In this document: in pieces, positions 35,627 through 45,012 of the stretch
Layout: each line of letters begins with the position of its first letter
Numbering within the stretch: the first letter of the stretch is position 1
Assembly: GCA_947503145.1 (NCBI GenBank)
Contig: CANNCP010000011.1
Coordinates: 50,146 to 114,145, forward strand
Length of the DNA: 64,000 nt
DNA from: an uncultured Roseovarius sp.
GTDB lineage: Bacteria; Pseudomonadota; Alphaproteobacteria; Rhodobacterales; Rhodobacteraceae
Reading direction: 5' to 3'
The notes under the pieces: model-generated
What the model was told of the DNA's origin: nothing
What the model saw: only the letters and a program-made list of their open reading frames with translations
Database searches by the model: none
Made by a program: the position numbers and the translations under genes

Positions 35627-36540
35627 CTATATCCCTCCTGAGTGACAAGGCCGTATTGCCGCGCCCTGCTCTGCGAGCCTTGCGTATTCGGGGTGCGAAC
35701 AAACATACGGTCTGTGGACGGGTAAAAGGGATAACCGGCGTGGTAATACCAGACGGGCAAGGCATCTTTTGCCAAACCCGTTGCCAGCAAATCCAGGCTA
35801 CAGGGCCACTTGATAAATGGTAAGTGGAAATAATTTAGGCGACATGATCTAAATCAAGGACAATTCGCCTGACTCCATTACGGCGCGGCGACTCTGACCG
35901 TCATCGGCCATCACGCTTACGGCGCATATTGCCGGAAAAACCCGCCTGTATCAGGCATCATATGCATCCGAATATCGGCTTTGGGATGATGGGCAACAGC
36001 GGTTTCGGCCCTCTGTCCGCCACCAATCTCATGAAAGGCGGTATCGTTGCCAAACTCCGTCTCTGGATGATTTACATCGTGAATCCATAACCTTAACGGC
36101 TTTTGTATCTTCCTATTCGGGGAAAACGGAACAGGCTCACGCCCTGCAATGTTGCAGGCATTTTATATCAGGCAGGTAATTTGGATTAAATGCAGAACAC
36201 TTTGTGTAAGGGCGCATGACATGGCCCTTGCCAGCCCGCCGCTGCGCGACAAACTGACCCAGCTACAATACCACGCCAAAGAGATGCCGCTTACTGCTGA
36301 TCTGGATGGACGGGGATATGACTTGATTTGCGCCGCAGGCCCGGTTCGGGCCGTCTCTCAGCCTTCTGCGATACCGCGATCCGGTAAAGTGCGCTGTTTG
36401 CGGCAATACCATTGGGTACTCCCGCAAACTTTCCAGTAATGCGCCGGGTGCGCCGCCTAATTCATCAGGCGGGCGAAAACACCCGAACCCGCCCCGAGCT
36501 TCCTGCGGGTCGGGCGTCTGTCCGCATCAAATATGTGGAC
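35627..36540. other. Long gene-poor region upstream of the heme-copper cluster
   Basis: About 900 bases lie between the small subunit gene and the cytochrome c gene. Open frames on the plus strand at 36149-36439 and a shorter one near 35962-36093 have no ribosome-binding site of note and no family resemblance. The supported element is the FNR/Dnr-type box at 35844-35857. A half-matching TTGAT-N4-GGTAA lies at 35810-35823. The cluster promoter should be here. Confidence 0.5.
35844..35857. promoter_or_regulatory. FNR/Dnr-type binding site
   Basis: ATGATCTAAATCAA matches the FNR/Dnr/NnrR consensus TTGAT-N4-ATCAA at 9 of 10 defined positions. It lies 218 bases upstream of the first ATG of the heme-copper cluster (minus strand). 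Such boxes bring genes under low-oxygen or nitric-oxide control. Confidence 0.55.
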
Positions 36541-36921
36541 TTATTCAAAGCCTTCGAGATACGCGATGACGTTTTCCACGTCGTCTTCCTTGCGCAGCCC
36601 CGCAAAGGACATTTTCGTGCCCTTCATGAAATCCCTCGGCTTGGTCAGAAACGCCGAAAGGGATTCGTCATCCCAGACCAGCCCATCCGCTGCCATCGTG
36701 GTCAATGCATCCGAATACTTGAATTCTTCATTCTGACCGGCAGGCGCGCCGACGACCCCGTTCAGGGCCGGGCCTACCCTGTTTTTGGCGTCTTCACCAA
36801 CTGCGTGACAGGCTTTGCATTTCCTGAATACCTTCTCGCCCTTCTTGGCGTCACCATCGGCCAGAACTGGAGCAGAAAGAACGAAGAGCACAGCAACAGT
36901 GCCTAGAATTGGTTTAATCAT
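36541..36921 (-). CDS. Periplasmic cytochrome c (c2/c550 type)
   Basis: Monoheme cytochrome c of 126 residues with a signal peptide (about 1-21, ending PVLA), heme motif CKACH in the GEKVFRKCKACHAVG context, and a likely axial Met in KGTKMSFAGL. This is the class I c2 fold and length. AAGGAGACAAAAC before 36921 decides the start over an upstream ATG at 36945. It lies upstream of the heme-copper cluster on the same strand and is a plausible electron donor to its CuA subunit. Confidence 0.9.
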   Translation of the reverse strand: MIKPILGTVAVLFVLSAPVLADGDAKKGEKVFRKCKACHAVGEDAKNRVGPALNGVVGAPAGQNEEFKYSDALTTMAADGLVWDDESLSAFLTKPRDFMKGTKMSFAGLRKEDDVENVIAYLEGFE

Positions 36922-37381
36922 GTTTTGTCTCCTTGGTTGGATCAACGTTTCAAGTTCGGTTCCGGCAAAACACGCCAGGCAGGTCGTTGACCACCGCAGT
37001 GGGGCGGGCAGATATCGAAACCAACTGGTGGATCGGGCGTCTCGTCTTGGGGATCAAGGATATGGCCTAATCGTTTTGCTGGTGCAAGCAATGTGCCGGT
37101 TGAGGCCAAAGTTGCAAGCAGTACGCGCTCAGGTGCGTGCTCGTTGTTCGCGACATGGGCACTGGCCAAACAGCGTATGTGGCCGCCTTGGGTCAATGCG
37201 GACCACCCGGCTGCGCCCGATCGGGCGCGTCAATATGTCACGAACACGGATCACCCTGAAAACAGCTTCACGTTCGGGACCTTTCGGCAGGCGATCGGGC
37301 CTGCGCGAACAAAGGCTTGCGAAAAGGCACGACGGAGAACATGTGAGACAGGCGTCGAGTTTACCAACGGAGCAATATCGC
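36922..37381. other. Intergenic region, nothing recognised
   Basis: These 460 bases lie between the divergent cytochrome c and endonuclease-fold genes. A long plus-strand frame runs through them into the endonuclease gene, but its translation is low-complexity and unlike any family. No clear operator or RNA is seen. Confidence 0.4.
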
Positions 37382-38095
37382 ATGACAGACCTGACGCTTG
37401 CCAGCTGGAACATACGCGCCGGGCTTGGACGTTATCTACAGCGGCGGCCAGCACGGACAATCGAGGTGATCACTGACCTGGATGCAGATGTCGTGCTTTT
37501 GCAGGAAGCAGATTTTCGTCGCCATCCTCGGCCCGCCGCCCTCCCCTTGCTTCATGGTCGGATCGGCCCCTTCGAGGTCATTGACCTCACCCCGACGGAC
37601 GTTGGATTGGGCTGGCATGGTATCGCAATGTTGAAGCGGCCCGATATCAAGGTCGTGGCGATCCAACGGCTTGACCTGCCCGCGCTGGAGCCGAGGGGAG
37701 CTGTCATCGTTGACATGACAATTGCAGCCAGGCCGTTTCGCATTGTCGGCGTTCACCTGGGCCTGTTGCGCGGCAACCGCCGCAAACAGATTGCCTATCT
37801 GGTTGATCGGCTGTCAGAACTCGATCACAAGCCTACGATCCTTGCGGGGGACTTCAACGAATGGCGCGAACGCAAAGGATTGGAGACACTGCCCGACTGG
37901 CTGAGAACCCACAGCCCCGGGCCAACCTTTCCGGCAGGTCGTCCACTGCTGAAACTGGATCGGGTCGCAATGAGCGATGATGTCGCTTTTGTGGATAGTA
38001 TGGTACTCAGTGACCGGCGCTCACAGATTGCGTCGGATCATCGGCCCATTCGCGTACGGGTTCGCCTGCCGGGCGGAGGAGCAAAACTGACCTGA
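37382..38095 (+). CDS. Endonuclease/exonuclease/phosphatase-family protein
   Basis: Protein of 237 residues with the EEP fold signatures in order: SWNIRAGLG, VVLLQEAD, LAGDFNEW and SDHRPI. These give the Mg-binding and catalytic His/Asp residues of DNase I-like phosphodiesterases. No signal peptide is seen. The start at 37382 follows ACGGAG. It is one base from the phospholipase D gene, so the two are co-transcribed; EEP plus PLD pairs often act on phosphodiesters of lipids or nucleic acids. The substrate is unknown. Confidence 0.82.
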   Translation: MTDLTLASWNIRAGLGRYLQRRPARTIEVITDLDADVVLLQEADFRRHPRPAALPLLHGRIGPFEVIDLTPTDVGLGWHGIAMLKRPDIKVVAIQRLDLPALEPRGAVIVDMTIAARPFRIVGVHLGLLRGNRRKQIAYLVDRLSELDHKPTILAGDFNEWRERKGLETLPDWLRTHSPGPTFPAGRPLLKLDRVAMSDDVAFVDSMVLSDRRSQIASDHRPIRVRVRLPGGGAKLT

Positions 38096-38096
38096 T

Positions 38097-39641
38097 ATGG
38101 TATTGATCATCATGAAGTACCTTTTGGTCGCGCTTTTCCTTTCAGGACTGGCTGTCCTGACCGCCCGTCAGCTGTTTACGCTTCCCGTTGTCGCGGAAGG
38201 GGTGAACACCACCGCCTTGCCACCCTCGGAGGTCGGGCCGCTGGCAAACGCACTGGAGCCGCAAAGCAAAAACCAAAACGGCCTGACAGGCATTGCGCCG
38301 CTCCGAAATGGCGCGGATGCCTTTGCGGCAAGGTTTCTGCTGGCCGAAGCTGCCGTGTCTTCCATCGACGTGCAGTATTACATCTGGCGCAACGACATGA
38401 CCGGATATCTGCTGTTGGATGCGCTGCGACGGGCGGCAGATCGCGGTGTCCGGGTCCGTATGTTGCTGGACGATCACGGCATTCCCGGGCTTGATCCTGG
38501 ACTCGCTGCGATCGATGCGCATCCGAATGTCGAGGTGCGGCTCTACAATCCGTTCAACCTGCGCCGCTTCAAGAACCTGTCATTCGCGTTCGATTTTTTC
38601 CGTTTGAATCGCAGGATGCACAACAAATCCTTCACTGTGGATGGCCGTGCTTCCATTCTGGGTGGCCGCAATATCGGCGACGAATATTTCCACACCGGAA
38701 CGACCGCGCTTCAGATTGATCTCGATGTATTGGCTGTTGGCGATATCGTGCCGCGTATCTCGGAAGATTTTGATCGTTACTGGGCGGCGAAATCGGTTCA
38801 CCCCGCCGGGCCGATCGTGGGCGAACCCGATGACGATGATCCGATTTCCGCAGCGCTGGCTGACTTTGAAGGGCTTGCACAACTGGCAGATTATCACAGC
38901 CTGCTGCGGTCCTCCGATATCGTGGCGACGCTGGCCGCCGGCAATCTGAGCCTGGAGTGGACGAGGGTCGTGCTGATCAGCGACGATCCGATCAAGGGCG
39001 AAGGAGCGGTGCCACGCGAGGGTCTGCTGGCCACGCGATTGATGCAGGCGGTCGGAGAAATCAAAACGCGATTTGACGGGGTCACCCCTTATTTCGTACC
39101 GGGTGCCGCGGGGGTCAGCGCCTTCGCCACGCTTCAAGAAAAGGGCGTGACCGTCCGCATGTTGACCAACTCTCTTGAAGCGACGAACGTCCTGCCGGTT
39201 CACGCCGGCTACGCCAAGCGCAGAGAAGCCATGCTGCGCGCCGGCGTCGGGCTGTTCGAATTGCGGCGGCAGGCGGAGGCCAAGATCAAAGCTGACACTT
39301 TCGGACCCTTCGGCTCCTCGGGGTCAAGCCTGCACGCCAAGACCTTTGCAGTGGATGGGGCGCGGATCTTTGTCGGATCTTTCAATTTCGATCCTCGTTC
39401 GACCACCCTGAACACCGAAATGGGCTTGCTGATCGAAAGCGAACAAATGGCCATGACCATGCATACGGCCTTTGACCGGAGTCTGAGCGGCCTGGCATGG
39501 CGCGTGGAAATGCAGGACGGCAATCTGATCTGGATCGACCCCGCAACCGAAGCGGCAACAGGCGATGAGCCCGGCACATCGGCACTGAAGCGGCTTGGGT
39601 TGACCGTCATCGGCTGGTTGCCCGTCGAGTGGTTGTTGTGA
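38097..39641 (+). CDS. Phospholipase D-family protein (cardiolipin synthase-like), membrane-anchored
   Basis: Protein of 514 residues with an N-terminal hydrophobic helix (YLLVALFLSGLAVLTA). Two HxKxxxxD motifs are present: MHNKSFTVDGRASILGGRN near residue 175 and LHAKTFAVDGARIFVGSFN near residue 412. Two HKD motifs form one active site that transfers phosphatidyl groups by way of a phosphohistidine. An in-frame ATG at 38112 could also serve as start. It resembles the ClsC/YmdC-type branch; whether it makes cardiolipin or hydrolyses another phosphodiester is open. Confidence 0.85.
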   Translation: MVLIIMKYLLVALFLSGLAVLTARQLFTLPVVAEGVNTTALPPSEVGPLANALEPQSKNQNGLTGIAPLRNGADAFAARFLLAEAAVSSIDVQYYIWRNDMTGYLLLDALRRAADRGVRVRMLLDDHGIPGLDPGLAAIDAHPNVEVRLYNPFNLRRFKNLSFAFDFFRLNRRMHNKSFTVDGRASILGGRNIGDEYFHTGTTALQIDLDVLAVGDIVPRISEDFDRYWAAKSVHPAGPIVGEPDDDDPISAALADFEGLAQLADYHSLLRSSDIVATLAAGNLSLEWTRVVLISDDPIKGEGAVPREGLLATRLMQAVGEIKTRFDGVTPYFVPGAAGVSAFATLQEKGVTVRMLTNSLEATNVLPVHAGYAKRREAMLRAGVGLFELRRQAEAKIKADTFGPFGSSGSSLHAKTFAVDGARIFVGSFNFDPRSTTLNTEMGLLIESEQMAMTMHTAFDRSLSGLAWRVEMQDGNLIWIDPATEAATGDEPGTSALKRLGLTVIGWLPVEWLL

Positions 39642-39869
39642 ATGGTCAGTTTGTTTCGAAGGGGTCTCACCAAGTTGATCGGGGCACAAACGCCATGAAA
39701 CATGGCTGTATCTCTGACCCGACCGGTTTCTCTGGGCAAAAGAGTCGGATTTGAGTTGCCAGATTTGGCGTCATGGCCGCACAAAGGGTGGCCAGTTGCA
39801 GATCGCGAAATACATGGAAGCGTACGACACATCAAACAGGGGCTGCACAGCCAACCCGGAGGAAAAGAT

Positions 39870-40697
39870 ATGAGATATGGCAGACGGACCGCGCTGATCG
39901 GCGCGCTCATCGGATTGGTCGGCTTTGTTGCCACGCTGGCAGGCACACCGGCGCAGGCACAGGACGCGACGGCAAGCTCGCTACTCAACCAGATACAGCA
40001 GCGCGGCGTTCTGCGGGTCGGCACCACCGGCGACTTTTTCCCCATGACGTTCCGCGAAGTGGGCAAGAATGAATTCGTCGGCCACCAGATCGACGCCGCA
40101 CGCGAGATGGCCAGGGATCTGGGCGTCGAAGTGGAGTTTGTCACCACCGAATGGAAAACCATGATCACCGGCATTCAGGCCGGCCGCTATGATATTGCCA
40201 TGAGCGGCGCGTCGATGAGCCTGTCGCGGGCCAAGGTGGTGGGCATGAGCACGCCCTGGGGCATCAACGGCTTTGTTCCCGTGGTTCTGAGAAAGAACGC
40301 CGATCAATATTCCTCATGGGATGATCTCAACAGCCCTGATCGCACGGCCGGCGTCACCTTGGGCACCACGATGGAGGACTACATCCGCGCCGAGCTGCCC
40401 CAAGCCAAGATGCGCCGGGTTGAAAGCCCCGGAACCGGCTGGCAGGAAGTATTGGCGGGCCGCTCCGACTACACCGTGACAACGCTGATCGAAGCATCCG
40501 GCCTACAGAAACGCTATGACCAGATTCAGATGATCTTTCCCGAACAGTCACGCGCCGCGCTGCCCATGTCATTCCTGACTCCGATCGACGATCAGATCTG
40601 GCTCAACTATGTGAACAGCTGGATCGCACTGAAAAAACAGGCCGGATACTTTGACACGCTCAACAAGACATGGGGCGTGGTCCTGCTGGACGACTGA
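39870..40697 (+). CDS. Amino-acid-type ABC transporter substrate-binding protein (PheC-like)
   Basis: Periplasmic solute-binding protein (SBP_bac_3) of 275 residues with a signal peptide (about 1-30). The start is fixed by GGAGGAAAAGAT before 39870. The mature protein begins QQRGVLRVGTTGDFFPMTFR, the opening shared with polar amino acid binders and periplasmic cyclohexadienyl dehydratase. The basic and acidic ligand contacts cannot be assigned. With the ATPase and permease downstream, import is the likely job. Confidence 0.85.
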   Translation: MRYGRRTALIGALIGLVGFVATLAGTPAQAQDATASSLLNQIQQRGVLRVGTTGDFFPMTFREVGKNEFVGHQIDAAREMARDLGVEVEFVTTEWKTMITGIQAGRYDIAMSGASMSLSRAKVVGMSTPWGINGFVPVVLRKNADQYSSWDDLNSPDRTAGVTLGTTMEDYIRAELPQAKMRRVESPGTGWQEVLAGRSDYTVTTLIEASGLQKRYDQIQMIFPEQSRAALPMSFLTPIDDQIWLNYVNSWIALKKQAGYFDTLNKTWGVVLLDD

Positions 40698-40748
40698 CCG
40701 ATAGCGGCGCGAGGCAAGGAGCCAGGGCAATGAATTCCAAGACCGACA

Positions 40749-40780
40749 CCTGTTTTTCCGGCAGCAGCCGGGAAAACAGG
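40749..40780 (+). terminator. Intercistronic stem-loop after the binding-protein gene
   Basis: CCTGTTTTTCCGGC (40749-40762) pairs with GCCGGGAAAACAGG (40767-40780) over 14 bp with one G-T pair, around AGCA. There is no T-run after it. It lies in the 226-base gap between the binding-protein and ATPase genes, so it more likely protects the upstream mRNA end than terminates fully. Confidence 0.6.
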
Positions 40781-40923
40781 CACCCTCATTGCCACGGCCT
40801 CAGCTATGGTGGCATTCTCAAAACCTGCCTCACGCCCCCGCCCGACCCGGACGGGTCCACCACCGATCATGCGCATTTCAGGCATCCCGGTACAAAGATC
40901 GCGCTATCGGCAAAGGCATTTCG

Positions 40924-41694
40924 ATGAGCGGCGCAGCACTGCCCGCCCGGCAGGACGAAACCCCGGCGGTGCGGCTCGTTTCCGTAGAAAAGACCTTTGG
41001 CGACTACACCGCCCTGAAGGACATCAACCTGGAGGTCAGACGCGGCGAGAAGGTCATCATCTGCGGCCCCTCCGGGTCTGGGAAATCGACGCTCATCCGT
41101 TGTATCAACCGGCTGGAGAAGCACGACGCCGGGCAGATCATCGTCGATGGCGTGGAAATGAATGACGACACCCGCAACCTGGCCACGATCCGCAGCGAGG
41201 TCGGCATGGTGTTCCAGCACTTCAACCTGTTTCCGCACATGAGCGTTCTGGACAATCTGGCGCTTGCCCCGATGCGCGTGCGCGGCCTCAGCCGTGCCGA
41301 GGCCGAAAAAACCGCGCTGGCCCTGCTGGAGCGCGTGCGCATCCCCGAACAGGCCCGAAAGTATCCCGCGCAACTGTCCGGCGGGCAGCAGCAACGTGTC
41401 GCCATCGCCCGCGCGCTCTGCATGAAGCCGCACGTACTGCTGTTTGACGAACCGACATCGGCACTGGACCCCGAGATGATCAGCGAAGTTCTGGACGTGA
41501 TGGAGGAACTGGCACGCGACGGCATGACGATGATCTGCGTCACCCACGAGATGGGTTTTGCCCGCAAGGTGGCCGATACAATGGTGTTCATGGACCAGTC
41601 CCGGATCGTGGAAATGGCCCCGACCGAAGCGTTCTTTGACGGGGCACAGAGCCCGCGCACGCAATTATTCCTCGACCAGATATTGTCTCACTGA
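40924..41694 (+). CDS. Amino acid ABC transporter ATP-binding protein (GlnQ-like)
   Basis: ATPase of 256 residues with Walker [11 protein letters not shown]-loop [10 protein letters not shown], signature [10 protein letters not shown] and Walker [15 protein letters not shown]. The RCINRLEKHDAG and [12 protein letters not shown] segments are those of the polar amino acid (PAAT) subfamily. The start at 40924 begins directly before the conserved domain; the frame stays open upstream through the intercistronic hairpin, so that part is rejected. The permease follows 12 bases later. Confidence 0.93.
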   Translation: MSGAALPARQDETPAVRLVSVEKTFGDYTALKDINLEVRRGEKVIICGPSGSGKSTLIRCINRLEKHDAGQIIVDGVEMNDDTRNLATIRSEVGMVFQHFNLFPHMSVLDNLALAPMRVRGLSRAEAEKTALALLERVRIPEQARKYPAQLSGGQQQRVAIARALCMKPHVLLFDEPTSALDPEMISEVLDVMEELARDGMTMICVTHEMGFARKVADTMVFMDQSRIVEMAPTEAFFDGAQSPRTQLFLDQILSH

Positions 41695-41706
41695 AGGGGC
41701 GCTGCC

Positions 41707-42477
41707 ATGCCACCGCGTCTGAAACCTCTTTTGCCCCTGCTGGCCCTGCTCTTTCTCGCTGGCTGTAGCGATAGCAGCTATACATGGGGCTGGCATGTGG
41801 TGTCGCCCTTTGACAGTCGCGGAATGAACAATCTTCAGTTTCTGATGAACGGCGTTTATTCGACGATCTCGGTCGCGCTCGTCTCGATCACCCTGTCGGT
41901 CATGCTGGGGCTGATCTTTGCTCTGCCCGCCCTGTCGTCGAACCGCTGGCTGGCGATCATCAGTCGCATCTATGTAGAGCTTTTCCGCTCGGTGCCGATG
42001 CTGGTAATGATCCTCTGGGTCTATTACGGCGTGCCGCTCCTGACCGGGTTGCAACTGAGCGTTTTCTTTGCGGGCGTGATCGCGCTCGCGCTGTGCGACA
42101 GTGCGTTCGAAGCCGAGATTTTCCGCGCCGGGCTGCAATCCATCGACGCAGGTCAGCGCGAGGCGGCGGATGCGCTGGGATTAAACTATGTGGACAAGCT
42201 GCGATTCATCATCCTGCCGCAGGCGGTACGTCGTGTCCTGCCGCCGCTGGGCAACCAGTTTGTCTATATGCTCAAGGCCTCCTCGCTCTTGTCGGTGATC
42301 GGCTACAGCGAACTGACGCGCCGGGCCAACGAGCTGGTGGTCGTCGAATATCGTCCGCTGGAAATCTACAGCCTGCTGATGCTGGAATATCTGGTGTTGA
42401 TCCTCCTGGCCTCCTGGGGCGTCAGGGCGCTTGAACGGCGGTTCGCAAGGAGCGACCGGGGGACCGCGCGGATCTGA
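41707..42477 (+). CDS. Amino acid ABC transporter permease with an N-terminal lipobox-like segment
   Basis: Permease of 256 residues (HisM/GlnP family) with the coupling motif EIFRAGLQSIDAGQREAADALGLNY. The first 20 residues look like a lipoprotein signal (LLALLFLAGCSDSS) placed before the normal first transmembrane helix. If processed, it would leave a lipid-modified cysteine at about residue 20. Only one permease gene is present, so the channel would be a homodimer unless it is shared. Confidence 0.88.
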   Translation: MPPRLKPLLPLLALLFLAGCSDSSYTWGWHVVSPFDSRGMNNLQFLMNGVYSTISVALVSITLSVMLGLIFALPALSSNRWLAIISRIYVELFRSVPMLVMILWVYYGVPLLTGLQLSVFFAGVIALALCDSAFEAEIFRAGLQSIDAGQREAADALGLNYVDKLRFIILPQAVRRVLPPLGNQFVYMLKASSLLSVIGYSELTRRANELVVVEYRPLEIYSLLMLEYLVLILLASWGVRALERRFARSDRGTARI

Positions 42478-42478
42478 T

Positions 42479-42521
42479 GCGTTTTGCATTCAATCTGACG
42501 CGCAGATTTGATGCAAAGCGC
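42479..42521 (+). terminator. Large inverted repeat after the amino acid ABC transporter operon
   Basis: A 19-base left arm (42479-42497, GCGTTTTGCATTCAATCTG) pairs with a 19-base right arm (42503-42521) with one mismatch and two G-T pairs around ACGCG. It starts immediately after the permease stop. No T-run follows, so it is either an mRNA 3'-end stabiliser or part of a repeat family. Confidence 0.55.
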
Positions 42522-42650
42522 CCACAACGTCAAAGAGGCGGCGGGGCATTTGCGCCTGAATCCGTCGTTTCTGATTGAGCCACGCGCCGCCGGGACGTTA
42601 TAAGCACGGCAATGGCCGCTCCGGCCAGCCACTTGCCAAAGGTACGCGCG

Positions 42651-44024
42651 ATGTTCCTTTCCGTATTCGACATGTTCAAAGTAGGGATCGGCCCCTCGTC
42701 GTCGCACACTATGGGTCCGATGGTGGCCGCCGCGCGGTTCCTGGACAAGATGCGCGCCGCCCCTTTCGCCTGCACCGGCGTGCGCGGCACGCTGCACGGC
42801 AGCCTCGCCTTTACCGGCGTCGGCCATGCCACCGACCGCGCCACGATCCTCGGGCTGGCCGGGTTCCTGCCCGAAACCTACGACCATGACCGCGCCGAAG
42901 CGGTGCTGGAGGATATCCGCGCCACGCAGACCATTTCACCCGACGGGTTGCCGGCGCTCGCGTTCAATCCCAAAGACGACCTGGTCTTTGACTTCGGGCC
43001 CAGCTTGCCGGGCCACGCCAACGGCATGATCCTGCGCGCCACGGACAATCAGGGCGATGTGATCCTGCAGGAGACCTATTATTCCATTGGCGGCGGCTTC
43101 GTCATGACCGAGGCCGAACTGGCCGCAGGCCGCAACACCGAAGAGGGCGACCCCGTCCCCTACCCGTTCAAATCCGCCGGGGAAATGCTCGACATGGCCG
43201 AGCGCTCGGGCAAGTCCATCGCCAAGATGAAACGTGCCAACGAAATTTCCCGCAATGGGCAGGTCCATCTGACCAGCGGCGTAAAACGCATCTGGCAGGT
43301 GATGAACAACTGTATCGAGCGCGGCATGACGACAGATGGCATCCTGCCCGGCGGACTCAACGTGCGCCGCCGCGCCAAGGGCATCCACGATGCTCTGCTC
43401 GCCGAGCGCGGCACCAACCTGAACGCGCCGCACAAGATCAATGACTGGATGAGCGTTTACGCCATGGCCGTAAACGAGGAGAACGCGGCCGGCGGTCAGG
43501 TCGTCACCGCCCCCACCAATGGCGCGGCGGGCGTAGTGCCTGCAGTGATCCGGTACTGGCTCGATCATGTGCCCGGCGCGAACGAGGCGCAGATCGAGGA
43601 TTTCCTGCTGACCGCTGCCGCCATCGGCGGGCTGGTCAAGTGGAACGCCTCGATTTCCGGCGCCGAGGCGGGCTGCCAGGCCGAAGTGGGCAGCGCCGCC
43701 GCGATGGGTGCCGCAGGGCTCGCTGCTGTGCTGGGCGGCACGCCTGCACAGATCGAGAACGCCGCCGAGATCGCGCTGGAGCATCACCTCGGCATGACCT
43801 GCGATCCGGTCAAGGGGCTGGTGCAGGTGCCCTGTATCGAGCGCAACGGGCTGGGTGCTATCAAGGCCGTCTCGGCAGCGTCGCTGGCGATGCGCGGCGA
43901 CGGCAAGCATCTGGTGCCGCTCGACGCCTGTATCGAGACAATGCGTCAGACCGGCGAGGACATGAGCGAGAAGTACAAGGAAACCTCGCTCGGCGGCCTC
44001 GCCGTCAACATCCCCAATTGCTGA
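42651..44024 (+). CDS. sdaA: L-serine ammonia-lyase (serine dehydratase), iron-sulfur type
   Basis: Converts L-serine to pyruvate and ammonia in the cytosol. Single-chain form of 457 residues with the beta domain first ([16 protein letters not shown]) and the alpha domain after it ([17 protein letters not shown]). The cluster-ligand cysteines are probably those in [19 protein letters not shown] and VPCIERN. The start at 42651 has AAGG upstream. It is coupled by a one-base overlap to the EamA transporter. Confidence 0.95.
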   Translation: MFLSVFDMFKVGIGPSSSHTMGPMVAAARFLDKMRAAPFACTGVRGTLHGSLAFTGVGHATDRATILGLAGFLPETYDHDRAEAVLEDIRATQTISPDGLPALAFNPKDDLVFDFGPSLPGHANGMILRATDNQGDVILQETYYSIGGGFVMTEAELAAGRNTEEGDPVPYPFKSAGEMLDMAERSGKSIAKMKRANEISRNGQVHLTSGVKRIWQVMNNCIERGMTTDGILPGGLNVRRRAKGIHDALLAERGTNLNAPHKINDWMSVYAMAVNEENAAGGQVVTAPTNGAAGVVPAVIRYWLDHVPGANEAQIEDFLLTAAAIGGLVKWNASISGAEAGCQAEVGSAAAMGAAGLAAVLGGTPAQIENAAEIALEHHLGMTCDPVKGLVQVPCIERNGLGAIKAVSAASLAMRGDGKHLVPLDACIETMRQTGEDMSEKYKETSLGGLAVNIPNC

Positions 44025-44941
44025 TGAGTACGCAGGAACGTCCAGGGCTGGGCATTGCGCTGATGGTCGGTTTCGCGTTGCTGGCGCCGATGATGGACTC
44101 ATTCGCCAAGCTGATCGGCGATGCCGTCGCCGTGGCGCAGATCGCCACGACACGCTTTGTCATGCAGGCCGCACTGCTCATGCCGCTGGCCGCGTTGATG
44201 GGCTGGCTGCACTGGCCCGGCCGGGCCGAGGTCGGCCTGCATCTGGTACGCGCAGCCCTGATGCTGGTGGCCACCGCGCTTTTCTTTCAGGCGCTCAAGA
44301 CGTTGCCGGTCGCCGATGCCATCGCCATTTTCTTTGTCGAACCCTTCATCCTGACGCTGCTGGGCGGGCTGATCCTGCGCGAGCCGATCGGTCCGCGTCG
44401 CTACATCGCCTGCGCGGTCGGTTTTGCAGGCGCGTTATTGATCATACAGCCGTCCTTTGCCGCGTTCGGGGCGGTGGCGATGCTGCCGTTGGGCACCGCG
44501 CTGCTGTTTGCGTTCTACATGATTCTCACCCGGCGCATGGCGACAAGGATGCACCCTATCACGCTGCAGACCTACACCGGGCTGGCAGCGATGTGTCTGG
44601 GCCTGCCCGTGCTCGTGGCGCTCAACGGGTCGGGCATTGCGGCGCTCGATCCGTCCTGGCCCGACATGCGGACCGTCTGGCTGCTGCTGGGGATGGGCGT
44701 CTGCGCGACGGCCAGCCACATCTGCCTCAGCTTCGCACTGAGCTTTGCACCCGCCTCGTTGCTGGCGCCGATGCAATATCTCGAAATCGTCGGCGCCACG
44801 GTGCTGGGCCTTCTGATCTTCGGGGATTTCCCTAATGCGCTCAGCCTAGTCGGGATCGCGCTGATCATCGCATCGGGTCTCTACGTGTTCCTGCGCGAGC
44901 GTCACCTGCAACTGAAGCGTCGCCTCGTGCCCGCGCCGTAG
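44024..44941 (+). CDS. EamA/DMT-family transporter
   Basis: Membrane protein of 305 residues with ten predicted helices arranged as two EamA repeats. The first repeat ends with VADAIAIFFVEPFILTLLGG and the second has LAPMQYLEIVGATVLGLLIF. The ATG overlaps the serine deaminase stop (TGATG). Such proteins usually export amino acids or metabolites; coupling to serine deaminase hints at an amino-acid-related substrate, but this is inference. Confidence 0.88.
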   Translation: MSTQERPGLGIALMVGFALLAPMMDSFAKLIGDAVAVAQIATTRFVMQAALLMPLAALMGWLHWPGRAEVGLHLVRAALMLVATALFFQALKTLPVADAIAIFFVEPFILTLLGGLILREPIGPRRYIACAVGFAGALLIIQPSFAAFGAVAMLPLGTALLFAFYMILTRRMATRMHPITLQTYTGLAAMCLGLPVLVALNGSGIAALDPSWPDMRTVWLLLGMGVCATASHICLSFALSFAPASLLAPMQYLEIVGATVLGLLIFGDFPNALSLVGIALIIASGLYVFLRERHLQLKRRLVPAP

Positions 44942-44969
44942 GCCAGGCGCAAAGGACGGTAACGGACGC

Positions 44970-44990
44970 GCCACGCGAACGAAGCGTGGC
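44970..44990. terminator. Hairpin between convergent EamA and thiN genes
   Basis: GCCACGC (44970-44976) pairs perfectly with GCGTGGC (44984-44990) around a 7-base loop, in the 71-base gap between convergent genes. No T-run is present, so the terminator role is a guess from position. Confidence 0.4.
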
Positions 44991-45012
44991 AGGTGCAGCG
45001 CGCGGCCTCAGC

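Noticed and set aside
36149..36439. A 96-codon plus-strand frame in the long intergenic region
   Set aside because: No ribosome-binding site, no family resemblance, and a composition unlike the neighbouring genes. A shorter frame near 35962 was rejected for the same reasons.
36815..37381. Long extension upstream of the endonuclease-fold gene
   Set aside because: Its translation overlaps the cytochrome c gene on the other strand and is not protein-like; the family begins at 37382.
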